Shown here: positions 1 through 8,402 of the stretch, piece by piece
Numbering within the stretch: the first letter of the stretch is position 1
Layout of the letters: each line of letters opens with the position of its first letter
DNA from: Actinotalea soli
GTDB lineage: Bacteria > Actinomycetota > Actinomycetes > Actinomycetales > Cellulomonadaceae
Assembly: GCF_017565425.1 (NCBI RefSeq)
Contig: NZ_JAGEMK010000002.1
Coordinates: forward strand, 310,001-374,000
Reading direction: 5' to 3'
DNA length: 64,000 nt
Position numbers and translations under genes: made by a program
The notes under the pieces: model-generated
Databases searched by the model: none
Told to the model about the DNA's origin: nothing
Seen by the model: only the letters and a program-made list of their open reading frames with translations

Positions 1-212
1 ACGCATGACGCCTTTCAGGGCAGGACGGGGAGGCCCCAACCCTAGGCCGGTGCTCCTGGGGCCGCAGCCGGGTGGTCGCTCCGCACCGCCGCGAGGAGGC
101 CGACCCGGCGTGGGCCTGCGGGAGGAGCCGCGAGACGCGGCGGAAAACCCCTTGGCAGGCGGGGGACGTCGTCGTACCGTCGTCGGACACGGGAAAGGAG
201 GTGGTCCAGAAC

Positions 213-251
213 ATGAATTCTTCTTGGACGCGTGAGGTGACTGTCCGCTAG
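213..251 (+). CDS. 12-aa ORF with an extreme Shine-Dalgarno, function unknown
   Basis: Twelve codons, read as MNSSWTREVTVR, then a TAG stop. The ribosome binding site just upstream (193-207, core AAAGGAGGTGG followed by TCC) is complementary to nearly all of the canonical bacterial 16S rRNA 3-prime end, far more than any other site in the window. Spacing from the AGGAGG core to the ATG is close to optimal. A TACCGT box near 175 could be a -10 element. A large inverted repeat follows at 325-392, and dps starts about 280 bp downstream. It could be a leader peptide, a very small protein or a ribosome-loading site. I do not recognise a named family, so the function is open. Confidence 0.45.
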   Translation: MNSSWTREVTVR

Positions 252-324
252 TCGCCCGATCAGCTCGGACGGATTGCACCGGTCCCGAACCGCTCCTGCG
301 GCAGCGAGACCACGGCAGTCACCG

Positions 325-392
325 CAGCCCGTGGGCGCCGTGCCCCGTCCAGCACGGCACGCCGATCCTCCTGACCGGCAGCCCACGGGCTG
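325..392. repeat. Perfect 12-bp inverted repeat enclosing a second stem
   Basis: CAGCCCGTGGGC (325-336) is the exact reverse complement of GCCCACGGGCTG (381-392). The 44-nt interval can itself fold, with CCGTGC near 338-343 facing GCACGG near 352-357. There is no T-tract, so it is not a textbook intrinsic terminator. It lies between the 12-aa ORF and dps; the rest of 1-530 shows no other convincing gene. Confidence 0.5.
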
Positions 393-530
393 TTCCATGC
401 CCGGACGCAGCCGTGCCCGTGCGTCGGCCCGGCACCATCAGGTGCTGCTCGCCCCTCCCGCGTCACCGCGCGCCGGTACGGTGGCGAGGACGGCGTGAAC
501 CACGCCTCCCCCACGCCCGGAGGAGATCCC

Positions 531-1004
531 ATGAGCATCCCTGTCGACATCGGCATCCCTGATGAGCAGCGGGTCCAGATCGTCCACGGCCTGTCGAGGG
601 TGCTGGCCGACTCGTACACGCTCTACCTCAAGACGCACAGCTACCACTGGAACGTCGTCGGCCCGATGTTCCACTCGCTGCACGCGATGTTCGAGGAGGA
701 GTACACCGAGCTCGCCCTCGCGGTCGACGAGATCGCCGAGCGCATCCGCGCCCTCGGCGCCCCGGCCCCCGGTACCTACCGACAGTTCACCGAGCTGTCC
801 GTGCTCGTCGAGGACACCGACCAGCCCGAGGCCCGTGAGATGGTCTCGCGCCTCGTGGCGGCCCACGAGGCCACGGCCCGCACCATCCGCGAGGCGCTGC
901 CCGTCGCCGAGGGGGCGCCCGACCAGGTGTCGACCGACCTGCTCACCCGCCGGCTCGAGGTCCACGAGAAGGCGGCGTGGATGTTGCGGAGCATGCTGGC
1001 CTGA
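531..1004 (+). CDS. dps: Dps family DNA-binding ferritin-like protein
   Basis: 157 aa, the usual Dps length. Dps dodecamers oxidise and store iron with hydrogen peroxide and protect the nucleoid in stress. Ferroxidase ligands are visible with the family spacing: His39 (in HSYHWNVVG), His51, Glu55, Asp66 and Glu70. The N-terminus lacks a Lys/Arg-rich tail, so direct DNA binding is not obvious. The ATG follows an excellent ribosome binding site (GGAGGAGATCCC), which favours it over in-frame codons further upstream. It appears monocistronic, with the phosphatase gene starting 56 bp after its stop. No clear OxyR or iron-box operator was seen. Confidence 0.93.
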   Translation: MSIPVDIGIPDEQRVQIVHGLSRVLADSYTLYLKTHSYHWNVVGPMFHSLHAMFEEEYTELALAVDEIAERIRALGAPAPGTYRQFTELSVLVEDTDQPEAREMVSRLVAAHEATARTIREALPVAEGAPDQVSTDLLTRRLEVHEKAAWMLRSMLA

Positions 1005-1060
1005 GGGGCGCCGCTCCTTCCTCGCCCGCCGTCACCCTGCTGCACCCCGGAGGCCCGTCC

Positions 1061-1579
1061 GTGTACAAGGTCATGACCGTCTGCACCGGCAACATCTGCC
1101 GCTCTCCGATGGCCGAGGTCGTGCTGCGCGCCCGGTTCGAGGCCGCAGGCCTGGGGGACCAGGTGGTGGTCGACTCGACGGGCATCAGCGCCGAGGAGCA
1201 CGGCAACCCGATCGACAGGCGTGCCCAGCGGGTGCTCGCCGACCACGGCTTCGAGGTGCCTGGGGACCATCGCGCCCGGCAGGTGAGCGCGGTGGACCTC
1301 GCCTCACGGGACCTGGTCCTGGCGATGACGGCGACCCACGCCCAGGCCCTGCGCCGTCTCGCTCGTGGGGACGCCCAGCTCGAGGGCCGGGTCCGCATGT
1401 ACCGGAGCTTCGACCCCGCAGCCCCGGAGGGCGGCCCCGAGCACCAGCTCGACGTCGACGACCCCTGGTACGGGGACGAGGACGGCTTCGTCGTCACCCT
1501 CGCCGAGGTGGAGGCTGCGGCCGACGCGATCGTCGACCACGTGCGTGCCTCTCTCGGTCAGGCAGCATCCCGGGGATGA
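1061..1579 (+). CDS. Low molecular weight protein tyrosine phosphatase
   Basis: 172 aa. The N-terminal signature CX5R-S is present as Cys8-TGNIC-Arg14-Ser15, the phosphate-binding loop with the nucleophilic cysteine. The C-terminal DPWYG motif supplies the general acid Asp. These enzymes hydrolyse phosphotyrosine on cytosolic proteins; arsenate reductases of the same fold are the main alternative, but DPWY(G) favours the phosphatase group. The GTG start is preceded by CCGGAGG. The stop overlaps the start of the aminotransferase gene (ATGA), so the two are probably translationally coupled. Confidence 0.9.
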   Translation: MYKVMTVCTGNICRSPMAEVVLRARFEAAGLGDQVVVDSTGISAEEHGNPIDRRAQRVLADHGFEVPGDHRARQVSAVDLASRDLVLAMTATHAQALRRLARGDAQLEGRVRMYRSFDPAAPEGGPEHQLDVDDPWYGDEDGFVVTLAEVEAAADAIVDHVRASLGQAASRG

Positions 1580-2760
1580 AGGTCTCGGCCCGGGCGCAGG
1601 TCCCGCCCTTCGCGGTGATGGAGGTCCTCGCGGCCGCCAACGCCCGGCGGGACGCGGGGGAGTCGATCATTAACCTGTGCGCGGGGCAGCCCTCGGGCGG
1701 GGCCTCGACGGTCGTGCGCGAGCGGGCCAGGGAGCTCCTCGCCGCGGGGGACCACGGCTACACCGAGGCCCTCGGCATCCCGGCCCTGCGCCGTGGGATC
1801 GCCGAGCACTACGGCCGCTGGTACGGCGTGGACCTCCCTCCTGAGCAGGTGGCTGTGACCACGGGCTCCTCGGGCGGGTTCCTGCTGACCTTCCTCGCGG
1901 CCTTCGACCCGGGCGACCGGGTGGCCCTCGCCCGGCCCGGCTACCCGGCCTACAAGAACATCCTCGCCTCGCTCGGCTGCGAGGTCGTCGAGCTGGCCTG
2001 CGGCCCCGGGTCCCGCTACCAGCCGACGGTCGAGCACCTCGAACGGGCCCACGCCCAGGCCCCCCTCGCCGGCCTGGTCCTGGCCAGCCCCGCCAACCCG
2101 ACCGGGACCATGGTCGACGCCGCGGGGCTCACCGCCCTCGCCGACTGGTGCGCGGCCCACGGCGTGCGCCTGATCAGCGACGAGATCTACCACGGCATCA
2201 CCTACCCCGACGCGGCCACCCAGCAGGCCACGGCCGCGCACCACCTGGATCGGGGCGCCGTCGTCGTCTCCTCCTTCTCCAAGTACTGGGCGATGACCGG
2301 GTGGCGGCTCGGGTGGCTCGTGCTGCCCGAGGACCTGCGCGGCCCGGTCGACGCCCTCGCGGGCAACGTGGCCCTGTGCCCGCCCGCCCTCGCCCAGCAC
2401 GCAGCCCTCGCGGCCTTCAGCCCCGAGGGGTACGCCTCGGCCGAGGCCGACGTCGCCCGGTACGCGGCCACCCGCGCGGTGCTGCTCGAGCGGCTGCCCG
2501 AGCTCGGCTGGGGTCGCGTGGCCCCGCCCGACGGCGCCTTCTACCTCTACGCCGACATCGCAGCCTCAGGGCTCGACGCCGTCACCTGGTGCGCCCGGCT
2601 CCTCGACGAGGCCGGGGTCGCGATGACCCCCGGGACGGACTTCGACGGGGTCGACGGCGGGCGCTGGGTGCGGTTGTCCTTCGCATGCACCCCCGAGGAG
2701 ATCGACGAGGCGATCGACCGGATCGTGGCGTGGCAGCGCGGGCTCCTCGACGCCACCTGA
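1576..2760 (+). CDS. PLP-dependent class I/II aminotransferase
   Basis: 394 aa, fold type I aminotransferase of the aspartate-aminotransferase superfamily. Visible landmarks are the ANPTG motif (Asn contacting PLP), SDEIYHGITY (Asp for the pyridine nitrogen), the Schiff-base lysine in SFSKYWAMTGWRLGW, and a C-terminal substrate-carboxylate Arg in WVRLSFA. It probably transfers amino groups between an L-amino acid and 2-oxoglutarate or pyruvate; the substrate cannot be set from sequence. The ATG overlaps the phosphatase stop by ATGA. The same frame is open far upstream through the phosphatase and dps regions, but that part is non-coding shadow. Confidence 0.9.
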   Translation: MKVSARAQVPPFAVMEVLAAANARRDAGESIINLCAGQPSGGASTVVRERARELLAAGDHGYTEALGIPALRRGIAEHYGRWYGVDLPPEQVAVTTGSSGGFLLTFLAAFDPGDRVALARPGYPAYKNILASLGCEVVELACGPGSRYQPTVEHLERAHAQAPLAGLVLASPANPTGTMVDAAGLTALADWCAAHGVRLISDEIYHGITYPDAATQQATAAHHLDRGAVVVSSFSKYWAMTGWRLGWLVLPEDLRGPVDALAGNVALCPPALAQHAALAAFSPEGYASAEADVARYAATRAVLLERLPELGWGRVAPPDGAFYLYADIAASGLDAVTWCARLLDEAGVAMTPGTDFDGVDGGRWVRLSFACTPEEIDEAIDRIVAWQRGLLDAT

Positions 2761-2804
2761 CAGCCCGCAACCTCCCCGACACCTGCCGCGGCTAGCCTCA
2801 GCAG

Positions 2805-3890
2805 GTGGACGTAGCGGTGCTGGGCGCGACGGGGGACGTCGGACGGCAGGTGTGCACCCAGCTCATCGAGCGGCGGGTGCTGCCCCGGGCCTCGCGCCTG
2901 CAGCTGGTCGGCCGTCCCGGCGGCAGCTCGGGCCGCGCGGTCTACGGCCTGCGCGAGGACCTCGTCGACGCCTTCGACGAGCACGCCCCGCTGATCGACG
3001 TCGCACTCAGTCCCGAGGAGGTCGTGGCCGACGTCGTGATCCTCACCGCGGGCCGCACCGCCCCGGCGACCACGGGAGCGCCCACCGACCGCGCCGCGCT
3101 CGCGGCCGACAACCACGCCGTCTTCGCCTCGTACGCGCGGGCCCTGGCCGAGCACGGGTCGGGGCACGAGGTCGTGGTGGTGGTCTCCAACCCGGTCGAG
3201 CTGGGCGTGGCGGTCATGGCGCGCGAGCTCGGCCGGCACCGCGTGATCGGCATGGGGGCCTGGCTCGACACCCTGCGCTTCCGCCGTGAGATCGCCGTCT
3301 CCCTCGGCCTGCGACGGCACCGCATCGGTGGGTTCGTCGCGGGGCAGCACGGCGCCGACCTGGTCCCGCTGTGGTCGACCGTGCGCATCAGCGGGCTGGA
3401 CCCCGAGGAGCGCCGTCGGGCCGTGGACGGGCTGCGGCGCGGACGCTCCCTCGCGCACTTCGGCGACGAGGTGGCCCGGGCCCAGACCGAGCTGCTCGAC
3501 CGCGCGGCGCGGGACGTGGGCGCGGCCTTCGACCTCATCGACACCTGGCCGCCCGACGTGCGCGCGGTGGCGCGGCCGTGGATGACCCACCAGAGCGGCG
3601 CGAAGACCGCGACCGGCACCGCCAACGCGACCGTCGACCTCGTCGACACGGTCTTGGACGGGCGCGAGATCGTCGTCGCCGGGCAGCTGGCCCTCGAGGG
3701 GGAGGTGTCCCTCGGCGGGGTGCCGCTGCGCGGGGTGATCGGCGCCCCCGTGGTCCTCGGCCCCGAGGGGTGGACCCGGGTGCTGCTGGACGAGCCCGCC
3801 CCCGACGAGCTCGCCCGGCTCACCGAGTGCGAGCAGCACATCGACGCCGGGCTCCGGCCGTGGGGCCTGGGCCGCGAGGTGCCCGCATGA
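2805..3890 (+). CDS. Lactate/malate dehydrogenase family NAD-dependent protein
   Basis: 361 aa, somewhat longer than typical LDH/MDH (about 310-330). The Rossmann motif GATGDVG lies at the N-terminus; SNPVE in the middle and GQHGADLVPLWS with the catalytic His are the family signatures. Asp and Arg of the active site would lie in the segment around WLDTLRFRREIA. It is likely to oxidise or reduce a 2-hydroxy/2-oxo acid, with exact substrate unknown. The GTG start sits 6 nt after TAGCCT, a leaderless arrangement. The stop overlaps the downstream ACT-like gene (ATGA), so the two form an operon. Confidence 0.85.
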   Translation: MDVAVLGATGDVGRQVCTQLIERRVLPRASRLQLVGRPGGSSGRAVYGLREDLVDAFDEHAPLIDVALSPEEVVADVVILTAGRTAPATTGAPTDRAALAADNHAVFASYARALAEHGSGHEVVVVVSNPVELGVAVMARELGRHRVIGMGAWLDTLRFRREIAVSLGLRRHRIGGFVAGQHGADLVPLWSTVRISGLDPEERRRAVDGLRRGRSLAHFGDEVARAQTELLDRAARDVGAAFDLIDTWPPDVRAVARPWMTHQSGAKTATGTANATVDLVDTVLDGREIVVAGQLALEGEVSLGGVPLRGVIGAPVVLGPEGWTRVLLDEPAPDELARLTECEQHIDAGLRPWGLGREVPA

Positions 3891-4411
3891 ACCCCGGCCC
3901 CGAGGTGCCGGCCGAGGCCAGCCCCAGCCCCAGCCCTAGCCCTGAGCCCGAGCAGCGCTGGGTGGCCCTGATCCGCGGCGACGACCGCCCGGGCACCCTC
4001 ACCGCCCTGAGCAGCGTCTTCTCCACCCGCGGCGTCAGCTTCACGTCCCTGGCGACCGGGGGCGTGGACGGGGACGTCGGCAGCATCGCGGTGACCTTCT
4101 GCGCGACCAGCCGGCGGGCGCGGCTCCTCGCCCGCACCGTCGAACGCCTCTCGGTGGTCCGTTCGGTGGTCGCGCGCCCCGTCGAGGACCCGCAGGTCCG
4201 TGCCGCCGGCGTGGTCCGCATGCCCGACGGCGTGCCGTTCTCCCCGGCCCCCGCGGCCGACCTCGAGTGGTCGGGGGACGCCTCGGCCGGGCGCCCCGTG
4301 CTCGTCGAAGGACCGTTCACCCAGGTGACCACCGTCGTCGAGCGGGCCCGCCGCGAGGGGGCCGTCATGACCGCGGTGATGGTCCTCGGGATCGCCGGGG
4401 TCGACCGCTGA
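3887..4411 (+). CDS. ACT-like domain protein (acetolactate synthase small-subunit-like)
   Basis: 174 aa. After a Ser/Pro-rich N-terminus the segment WVALIRGDDRPGTLTALSSVFSTRGVSFTSLATG resembles the ACT regulatory fold (beta-strand, DxPGxL turn, helix) as in IlvN. The C-terminal half (about residues 105-174) has no obvious catalytic motif. ACT domains bind amino acids and control partner enzymes; here the partner could be the dehydrogenase it overlaps by ATGA. No ilvB-like large subunit is in the window, so it is not called ilvN. Confidence 0.65.
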   Translation: MNPGPEVPAEASPSPSPSPEPEQRWVALIRGDDRPGTLTALSSVFSTRGVSFTSLATGGVDGDVGSIAVTFCATSRRARLLARTVERLSVVRSVVARPVEDPQVRAAGVVRMPDGVPFSPAPAADLEWSGDASAGRPVLVEGPFTQVTTVVERARREGAVMTAVMVLGIAGVDR

Positions 4412-4446
4412 GCGGGCTGACAGCCACCCTGTGCCTCTGCTCGGTC

Positions 4447-4686
4447 CTAGCCGCGCGAGGTCGGGACGAGGGTGAAGAGGTCCCCCGGCTCGCATCCGAG
4501 CGCGTCGCAGACCGCGGTCAGGGTCGAGAACCGTACCGCCCGGGCTCGGTCGTTCTTGAGCACGGAGAGGTTGGCCACGGTGATGCCGCTCCTCGTCGAG
4601 AGCTCGACCAGGGTCATGTCGCGCTCGGCCAGCAGCTGACCGAGATGACAGATGACCCGGTGCGTCGCGGCGTCCTCCGCACTCAC
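4447..4686 (-). CDS. Xre family HTH regulator
   Basis: 79 aa, a bare HTH_3/Xre domain: helix-turn-helix around TLVELSTRSGITVANLSVLKND, ending DALGCEPGDLFTLVP. The GTG start overlaps the stop of the upstream membrane-protein gene (GTGA). Very small Xre proteins of this type are commonly paired with DUF2975 membrane proteins, as here, and are thought to regulate their own operon. Direct-repeat sites upstream of the membrane gene (5430-5473) are the candidate operator. Confidence 0.85.
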   Translation of the reverse strand: MSAEDAATHRVICHLGQLLAERDMTLVELSTRSGITVANLSVLKNDRARAVRFSTLTAVCDALGCEPGDLFTLVPTSRG

Positions 4687-5417
4687 ACCAGACCTTCCGC
4701 GTCGTCGGCCAGGCGGGTCCCTCGAGCTACGGCGGCAGCCAGGGCCCCCAGCAGGAGGGCGACGAGCAGCGGCCACCAGGCAACCTGAGGGTCAGGCACG
4801 ATCCAGCCCGCGGGCACGGGCGCGGTCTCTCCGGTCGCGGTGGGCGGGGTGGTCCAGGCTGCGAGGAAGGATGCGACGGCCCGGGGTGCTGCGAGGGCAG
4901 GCAGGGCCGTGGCCATGGCCCAGGCCGTGGCCGTCGCGGCCGAGGCGACGGCGAGGCGTCGTGCGTTGCCCGGAGCGAAGGGGCGGGCCTCTGCGGTTGA
5001 CCGCAGGACGGGGACCAGCAGCAGGATCACCAGACCGCTGGCCAGCAAGGTTGCCCACGGGCCTGCGCCCGCCATCAGGCCGATCGCAGGGGACTGGTGG
5101 TCCCCGTAGATCGTCAGCGGTCCCGACCGGTGGACCGGTAGGGGCTCGCCGCCGGGCCAATCCTCGGCCGAGACGGCGGGGGCGCACCCGCTGATGCCGT
5201 CGATCGACCAGCCCTCGACGCACGGCAGGACGACCTCCTGGCGCGCCGGTGCCATCACCTCGACGGGAACCGGCGCCCCGCCACGGGCGACCATCAGCGC
5301 CGCGACGATCCCGGCCCCGATGAGCAGGCAAGCGACGACCACCAACGTACCCACAGCCATCGCTGAGCCGATCAGCTGCTTGGCAGCTGCGTGCTCCTCC
5401 TGTGTCGCGGCATCCAT
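4683..5417 (-). CDS. DUF2975-like integral membrane protein
   Basis: 244 aa with four hydrophobic segments, at about residues 17-43, 114-136, 150-172 and 214-232. An extracytoplasmic loop follows TM1 and contains two cysteines (LPCVEGW and SGCAPA) that could form a disulfide. The C-terminus ends RGTRLADDAEGLV, matching DUF2975 proteins, which usually end near a TRLxxDxEGLV motif. The ATG is preceded by GGAGA. Its stop overlaps the Xre regulator start, giving a two-gene operon. Function of the family is unknown; the pairing suggests an envelope-linked regulatory module. Confidence 0.7.
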   Translation of the reverse strand: MDAATQEEHAAAKQLIGSAMAVGTLVVVACLLIGAGIVAALMVARGGAPVPVEVMAPARQEVVLPCVEGWSIDGISGCAPAVSAEDWPGGEPLPVHRSGPLTIYGDHQSPAIGLMAGAGPWATLLASGLVILLLVPVLRSTAEARPFAPGNARRLAVASAATATAWAMATALPALAAPRAVASFLAAWTTPPTATGETAPVPAGWIVPDPQVAWWPLLVALLLGALAAAVARGTRLADDAEGLV

Positions 5418-5429
5418 GGCGTCTCCATC

Positions 5430-5473
5430 TCGATAGTCGATGTGCTCCTGTTCCAGGCATATCGACAGTCGAT
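5430..5473 (-). promoter_or_regulatory. Paired operator-like repeats upstream of the DUF2975/Xre operon
   Basis: TCGATAGTCGAT (5430-5441) and TCGACAGTCGAT (5462-5473) are direct repeats with one mismatch and 32-bp periodicity, about three helical turns. The second extends to ATCGACAGTCGAT, a perfect odd-length palindrome. They sit 13-57 bp before the membrane-protein start, on the promoter side, and fit a dimeric regulator such as the Xre protein of the same operon. Confidence 0.55.
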
Positions 5474-5520
5474 GCGCAGACTTGAGGCCGCAAAGCCTCC
5501 GTCCAGGGAGGTCACCCCCG

Positions 5521-6708
5521 CTACGCGCCCCGCACCCAGTACGGAACCCATCCCGGGTCCGTGTGCCGCACGAGGGCCTCGAGGTAGAAGTAGTCGCCCC
5601 ACAGGCTGCCCTCGTCGACGCCGATGCCCTTGGGGGCGTCGTAGACCGAGTGCAGCAGGAGGGCGTCGCTCTCGACCCCCTCGGCGGCCGGGGTGTAGCC
5701 GGCAACCAGGGCGCGCAGCATGTCCAGGCCCGCGGTCGCGTACCGCTCGCGTCGGGCGGGGTCGGTCTCGACGGCGGCGAGGTGGTGCAGCCCGCAGGCG
5801 GCGATCGCGGCGGCCGAGCTGTCCCGTGGGGCGTCGCTGCCGTCGGTGTAGACGAGGTCCCAGTAGGGCACACCGTCCTGCGGCAGGTCGGCGAGGAAGC
5901 GGTCGGCGCAGCGTTCGGCCGAGCGCAGCAGGGCGGGGTCCCCGGTGGCCTGGTGGTTGAGGGCGAAGCCGTAGATCCCCCAGGCCTGGCCCCGCGCCCA
6001 GCACGAGTCGTCCCCCGCCCCCTGCTCGGTGGCCCCGTACAGGGGCGCGCCGGTCACGGGGTCCCAGTAGAAGGTGTGGAAGGTGGTGCCGTCGGGCCGC
6101 AGCACGTGCTCGCTCAGCTGGGCCGTGTGCCGGCGGACGGCGTCGGGGTAGCGCTCCTGCCCGGTCTGCTCACCGGCCCAGGTCAGCAGCGGCATGTTCA
6201 TCAGGCTGTCGACGATGGTGCGGCCGCGCTGGGCCGGGTCGGAGACGTCCCCCCAGGCCTGGAGGATCCCCGCGGGCTCGAGGAACCTGACCATGAGGTG
6301 GTCGGCCGCGGCGAGGGCCGCCTGCCGGGCCTGCTCGTCCCCGGTGAGCCGCCACGGAGCCACACCGGACAACGTGTACAGGAAGCCCAGGTCATGGGTG
6401 TGCAGGTCCTCGCCCTGCTCGACGCGCCGGGCGAAGTCCACGACGTGCTCGCGGCCCGCCGCCCGGAAGGCGTCCTCGCCGGTCAGCTCGTAGGCCAGCC
6501 ACTGCGTCCCGGGCCAGAAGCTCGTGGTCCAGCCCCGGTTCGCGCCCTCGGCGAAGCGGTCGGTCGCGGGCCGCGGCAGGTACCGGCCGTCGGTGGTGGT
6601 GTCGTCGGGGTAGCGGCGGCCGAAGGCGGCGATGTTCCGGCGGACGGTCGCGATCGCGGCGTCCACGGCAGGGGCGAGCTCGGTCGCGAGCCCGGTGGCG
6701 AGGGTCAT
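5521..6708 (-). CDS. GH88 unsaturated glucuronyl hydrolase
   Basis: 395 aa, typical for GH88. These enzymes remove the 4,5-unsaturated uronic acid left at the non-reducing end by polysaccharide lyases, acting by hydration of the enol ether. Family landmarks are the tryptophan-rich segment RGWTTSFWPGTQWL, the Asp in THDLGF and the second Asp in TIVDSLMNMPL, the pair known to be catalytic in UGL. No signal peptide, so it acts in the cytoplasm on imported oligosaccharides. An in-frame TTG lies one codon upstream; the ATG is chosen. Last gene of the transporter operon. Confidence 0.9.
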   Translation of the reverse strand: MTLATGLATELAPAVDAAIATVRRNIAAFGRRYPDDTTTDGRYLPRPATDRFAEGANRGWTTSFWPGTQWLAYELTGEDAFRAAGREHVVDFARRVEQGEDLHTHDLGFLYTLSGVAPWRLTGDEQARQAALAAADHLMVRFLEPAGILQAWGDVSDPAQRGRTIVDSLMNMPLLTWAGEQTGQERYPDAVRRHTAQLSEHVLRPDGTTFHTFYWDPVTGAPLYGATEQGAGDDSCWARGQAWGIYGFALNHQATGDPALLRSAERCADRFLADLPQDGVPYWDLVYTDGSDAPRDSSAAAIAACGLHHLAAVETDPARRERYATAGLDMLRALVAGYTPAAEGVESDALLLHSVYDAPKGIGVDEGSLWGDYFYLEALVRHTDPGWVPYWVRGA

Positions 6709-6783
6709 CAAGGTCTTCCGATCTGCCCGTGCACCGGTGAGCCCGGGTGCGGGGCGGGTGGAGCGGGTGGTCTGTCCGGGTGG

Positions 6784-7497
6784 TCAGGTGGCGCGCGGGC
6801 GCGGCGGGCCGGGAGCGGTGAGGGTCACGTGCAGGGCATGCCTCGAGCCGCCCCACACCACGTAGAGCAGCGGGGCCGCGGCGAGCCCCAGCCCGAGGGC
6901 AGGGTGCTCGGCCACGACGGCGAGCAGGGTCCCGAGCACGACGAGGGCCGCGAGCGTCAGGTACCAGCGCCGCAGCGCCGCGAAGAGCGAGGCCTTGAGG
7001 AGCGCCCGCAGCCGGACCTCGGGGTGGTCGGGGAGCGCGGCCAGCGCCACGACGGACGTGAGGGCCACCACGACGAGGAGCACGGCGAGCACGGGGATGG
7101 CGACGGCGCCCACGGTCAGCCCCCACACCACGCGGATGTCGACCGCGAGCACCAGCACCGCCGTGGCGGTGAGCAGCCCGATGGCCAGGGCTCGGCGGGC
7201 GTGCCTGATCAGGCTGCGCACGAAGGTCCGCACGATCGGTGCCGACGGGTTCGCCGAGAACGCCCCGAAGACGGCGAAGGCGGCGACCACCCCCGGGGCG
7301 CTCAGGCCTGTGGCGAGCACGAGCGCGGGCCAGGACTGCGCCGGGTCCGTGGTGAGCAGCAGCAGGAGGAGCGGGGCGGACGTGATCACCAGCAGCAGGT
7401 TCGTGGCGAGCCCGGCGTAGGCGGTGCCGAAGACGAGCAGGTAGGTCTCGTGCGAGACGAGCGGCTTGCGGCTCGAGGCCGTCGTCACGGCGCTCAT
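6784..7497 (-). CDS. YesL/DUF624-like membrane protein
   Basis: 237 aa, with hydrophobic helices at about residues 22-50, 58-82, 103-122, 128-152 and 180-215. DUF624 (YesL) proteins are commonly encoded beside CUT1 transporters and unsaturated-uronide hydrolases, exactly the context here; their biochemical role is unknown. The ATG overlaps the stop of the upstream permease gene (ATGA), so it is co-translated with the transporter. The family call rests more on topology, length and context than on a diagnostic motif. Confidence 0.65.
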   Translation of the reverse strand: MSAVTTASSRKPLVSHETYLLVFGTAYAGLATNLLLVITSAPLLLLLLTTDPAQSWPALVLATGLSAPGVVAAFAVFGAFSANPSAPIVRTFVRSLIRHARRALAIGLLTATAVLVLAVDIRVVWGLTVGAVAIPVLAVLLVVVALTSVVALAALPDHPEVRLRALLKASLFAALRRWYLTLAALVVLGTLLAVVAEHPALGLGLAAAPLLYVVWGGSRHALHVTLTAPGPPRPRAT

Positions 7498-8402
7498 CCC
7501 TTGAGCCCGGTGGTCGCGATGCCCTGGACGAAGTACCGCTGACCCAGGAGGAAGACGATCGCGATCGGCAGCACCGACAGCACCGACCCCGTCATGATCA
7601 GGGCGTGCTCGGCGTTGTACTGGCTGATGAACGTCTTGAGACCGATCTGGATGGTCCACAGCTCGGGGCTGCGCAGGTAGATGAGCGGCCCGAGGTAGTC
7701 GTTCCAGGTGTTGACGAAGGTCAGCAGGGTCAGGCTCGCGATGGCCGGCACGGACAGCGGCATCATGATGCGCCGCCAGATGCCGTACTCGCTCAGCCCG
7801 TCGATGCGCGCGGCCTCGCTGAGCTCCTCGGGCACCGTCTCGAAGAACTGCTTCATGAGGAAGACGCCGAAGGCACTGAAGGTCTGCAGGGCGATGATCG
7901 CCCAGAGGGTGTTCGACAGGCCCAGCTCGGACAGCATGATGAACTGCGGGATCATGTAGGACTGCCACGGCACGGCGATCGTCCCGATGTAGAGCAGGAA
8001 GAGCGCGTCCCGGCCCTTGAACCTGACCTTGGAGAACCCGTAGGCCGCGAAGCTGCCGGTGATCACCTGCAGCGAGGTCACCGCGACCGACAGGATCAGG
8101 GTGTTCTTGAGCCAGGTGGTCATCTGCGAGCGGGACCAGATGTCCAGGTAGTTCTGCCAGACCACAGGGTCCGGGATCCACTGCACCGGCACGGTGAAGA
8201 CCTGGTTGTTCGTCTTGAGGGAGGAGATCACCATCCAGACGAACGGCAGCAGGATCGCGGCCGCTGCCACCAGCATCACCAGGTAGCCCAGGGCGCGTCC
8301 GACCGTCAGGCGCTGGGCGTCGGGGCGGGGCGGACGGGGGTCGTCGGCGATGGTCGCGGGCACCGGCGCCGCTGCGGGGGAGGCGGTGTCGAGGGTGGCC
8401 AT
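7494..8402 (-). CDS. CUT1 ABC sugar transporter permease (MalG-like)
   Basis: 302 aa, six predicted membrane helices starting near residue 37. The cytoplasmic EAA loop, which docks the ATPase, reads EAARIDGLSEYGIWRRIMMPLSVPA. The terminal GLKG is typical of MalG-type subunits. It is partnered with the permease it overlaps at its start and the binding lipoprotein upstream. No ATPase gene is present in the locus; by analogy with other actinobacteria a shared MsiK-type ATPase encoded elsewhere would energise it (inference). Confidence 0.92.
   Translation of the reverse strand: MATLDTASPAAAPVPATIADDPRPPRPDAQRLTVGRALGYLVMLVAAAAILLPFVWMVISSLKTNNQVFTVPVQWIPDPVVWQNYLDIWSRSQMTTWLKNTLILSVAVTSLQVITGSFAAYGFSKVRFKGRDALFLLYIGTIAVPWQSYMIPQFIMLSELGLSNTLWAIIALQTFSAFGVFLMKQFFETVPEELSEAARIDGLSEYGIWRRIMMPLSVPAIASLTLLTFVNTWNDYLGPLIYLRSPELWTIQIGLKTFISQYNAEHALIMTGSVLSVLPIAIVFLLGQRYFVQGIATTGLKG

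Noticed and set aside
562-1575. Long open frame upstream of, and in frame with, the aminotransferase
   Set aside because: Arg/Ser/Pro-rich translation antisense in character to family sequence; it overlaps dps and the phosphatase, which have clear motifs in other frames.
5440-7542. 700-codon open frame on the plus strand
   Set aside because: Shadow of the GH88 and YesL-like genes; Gly/Val/Arg-rich with no domain character.
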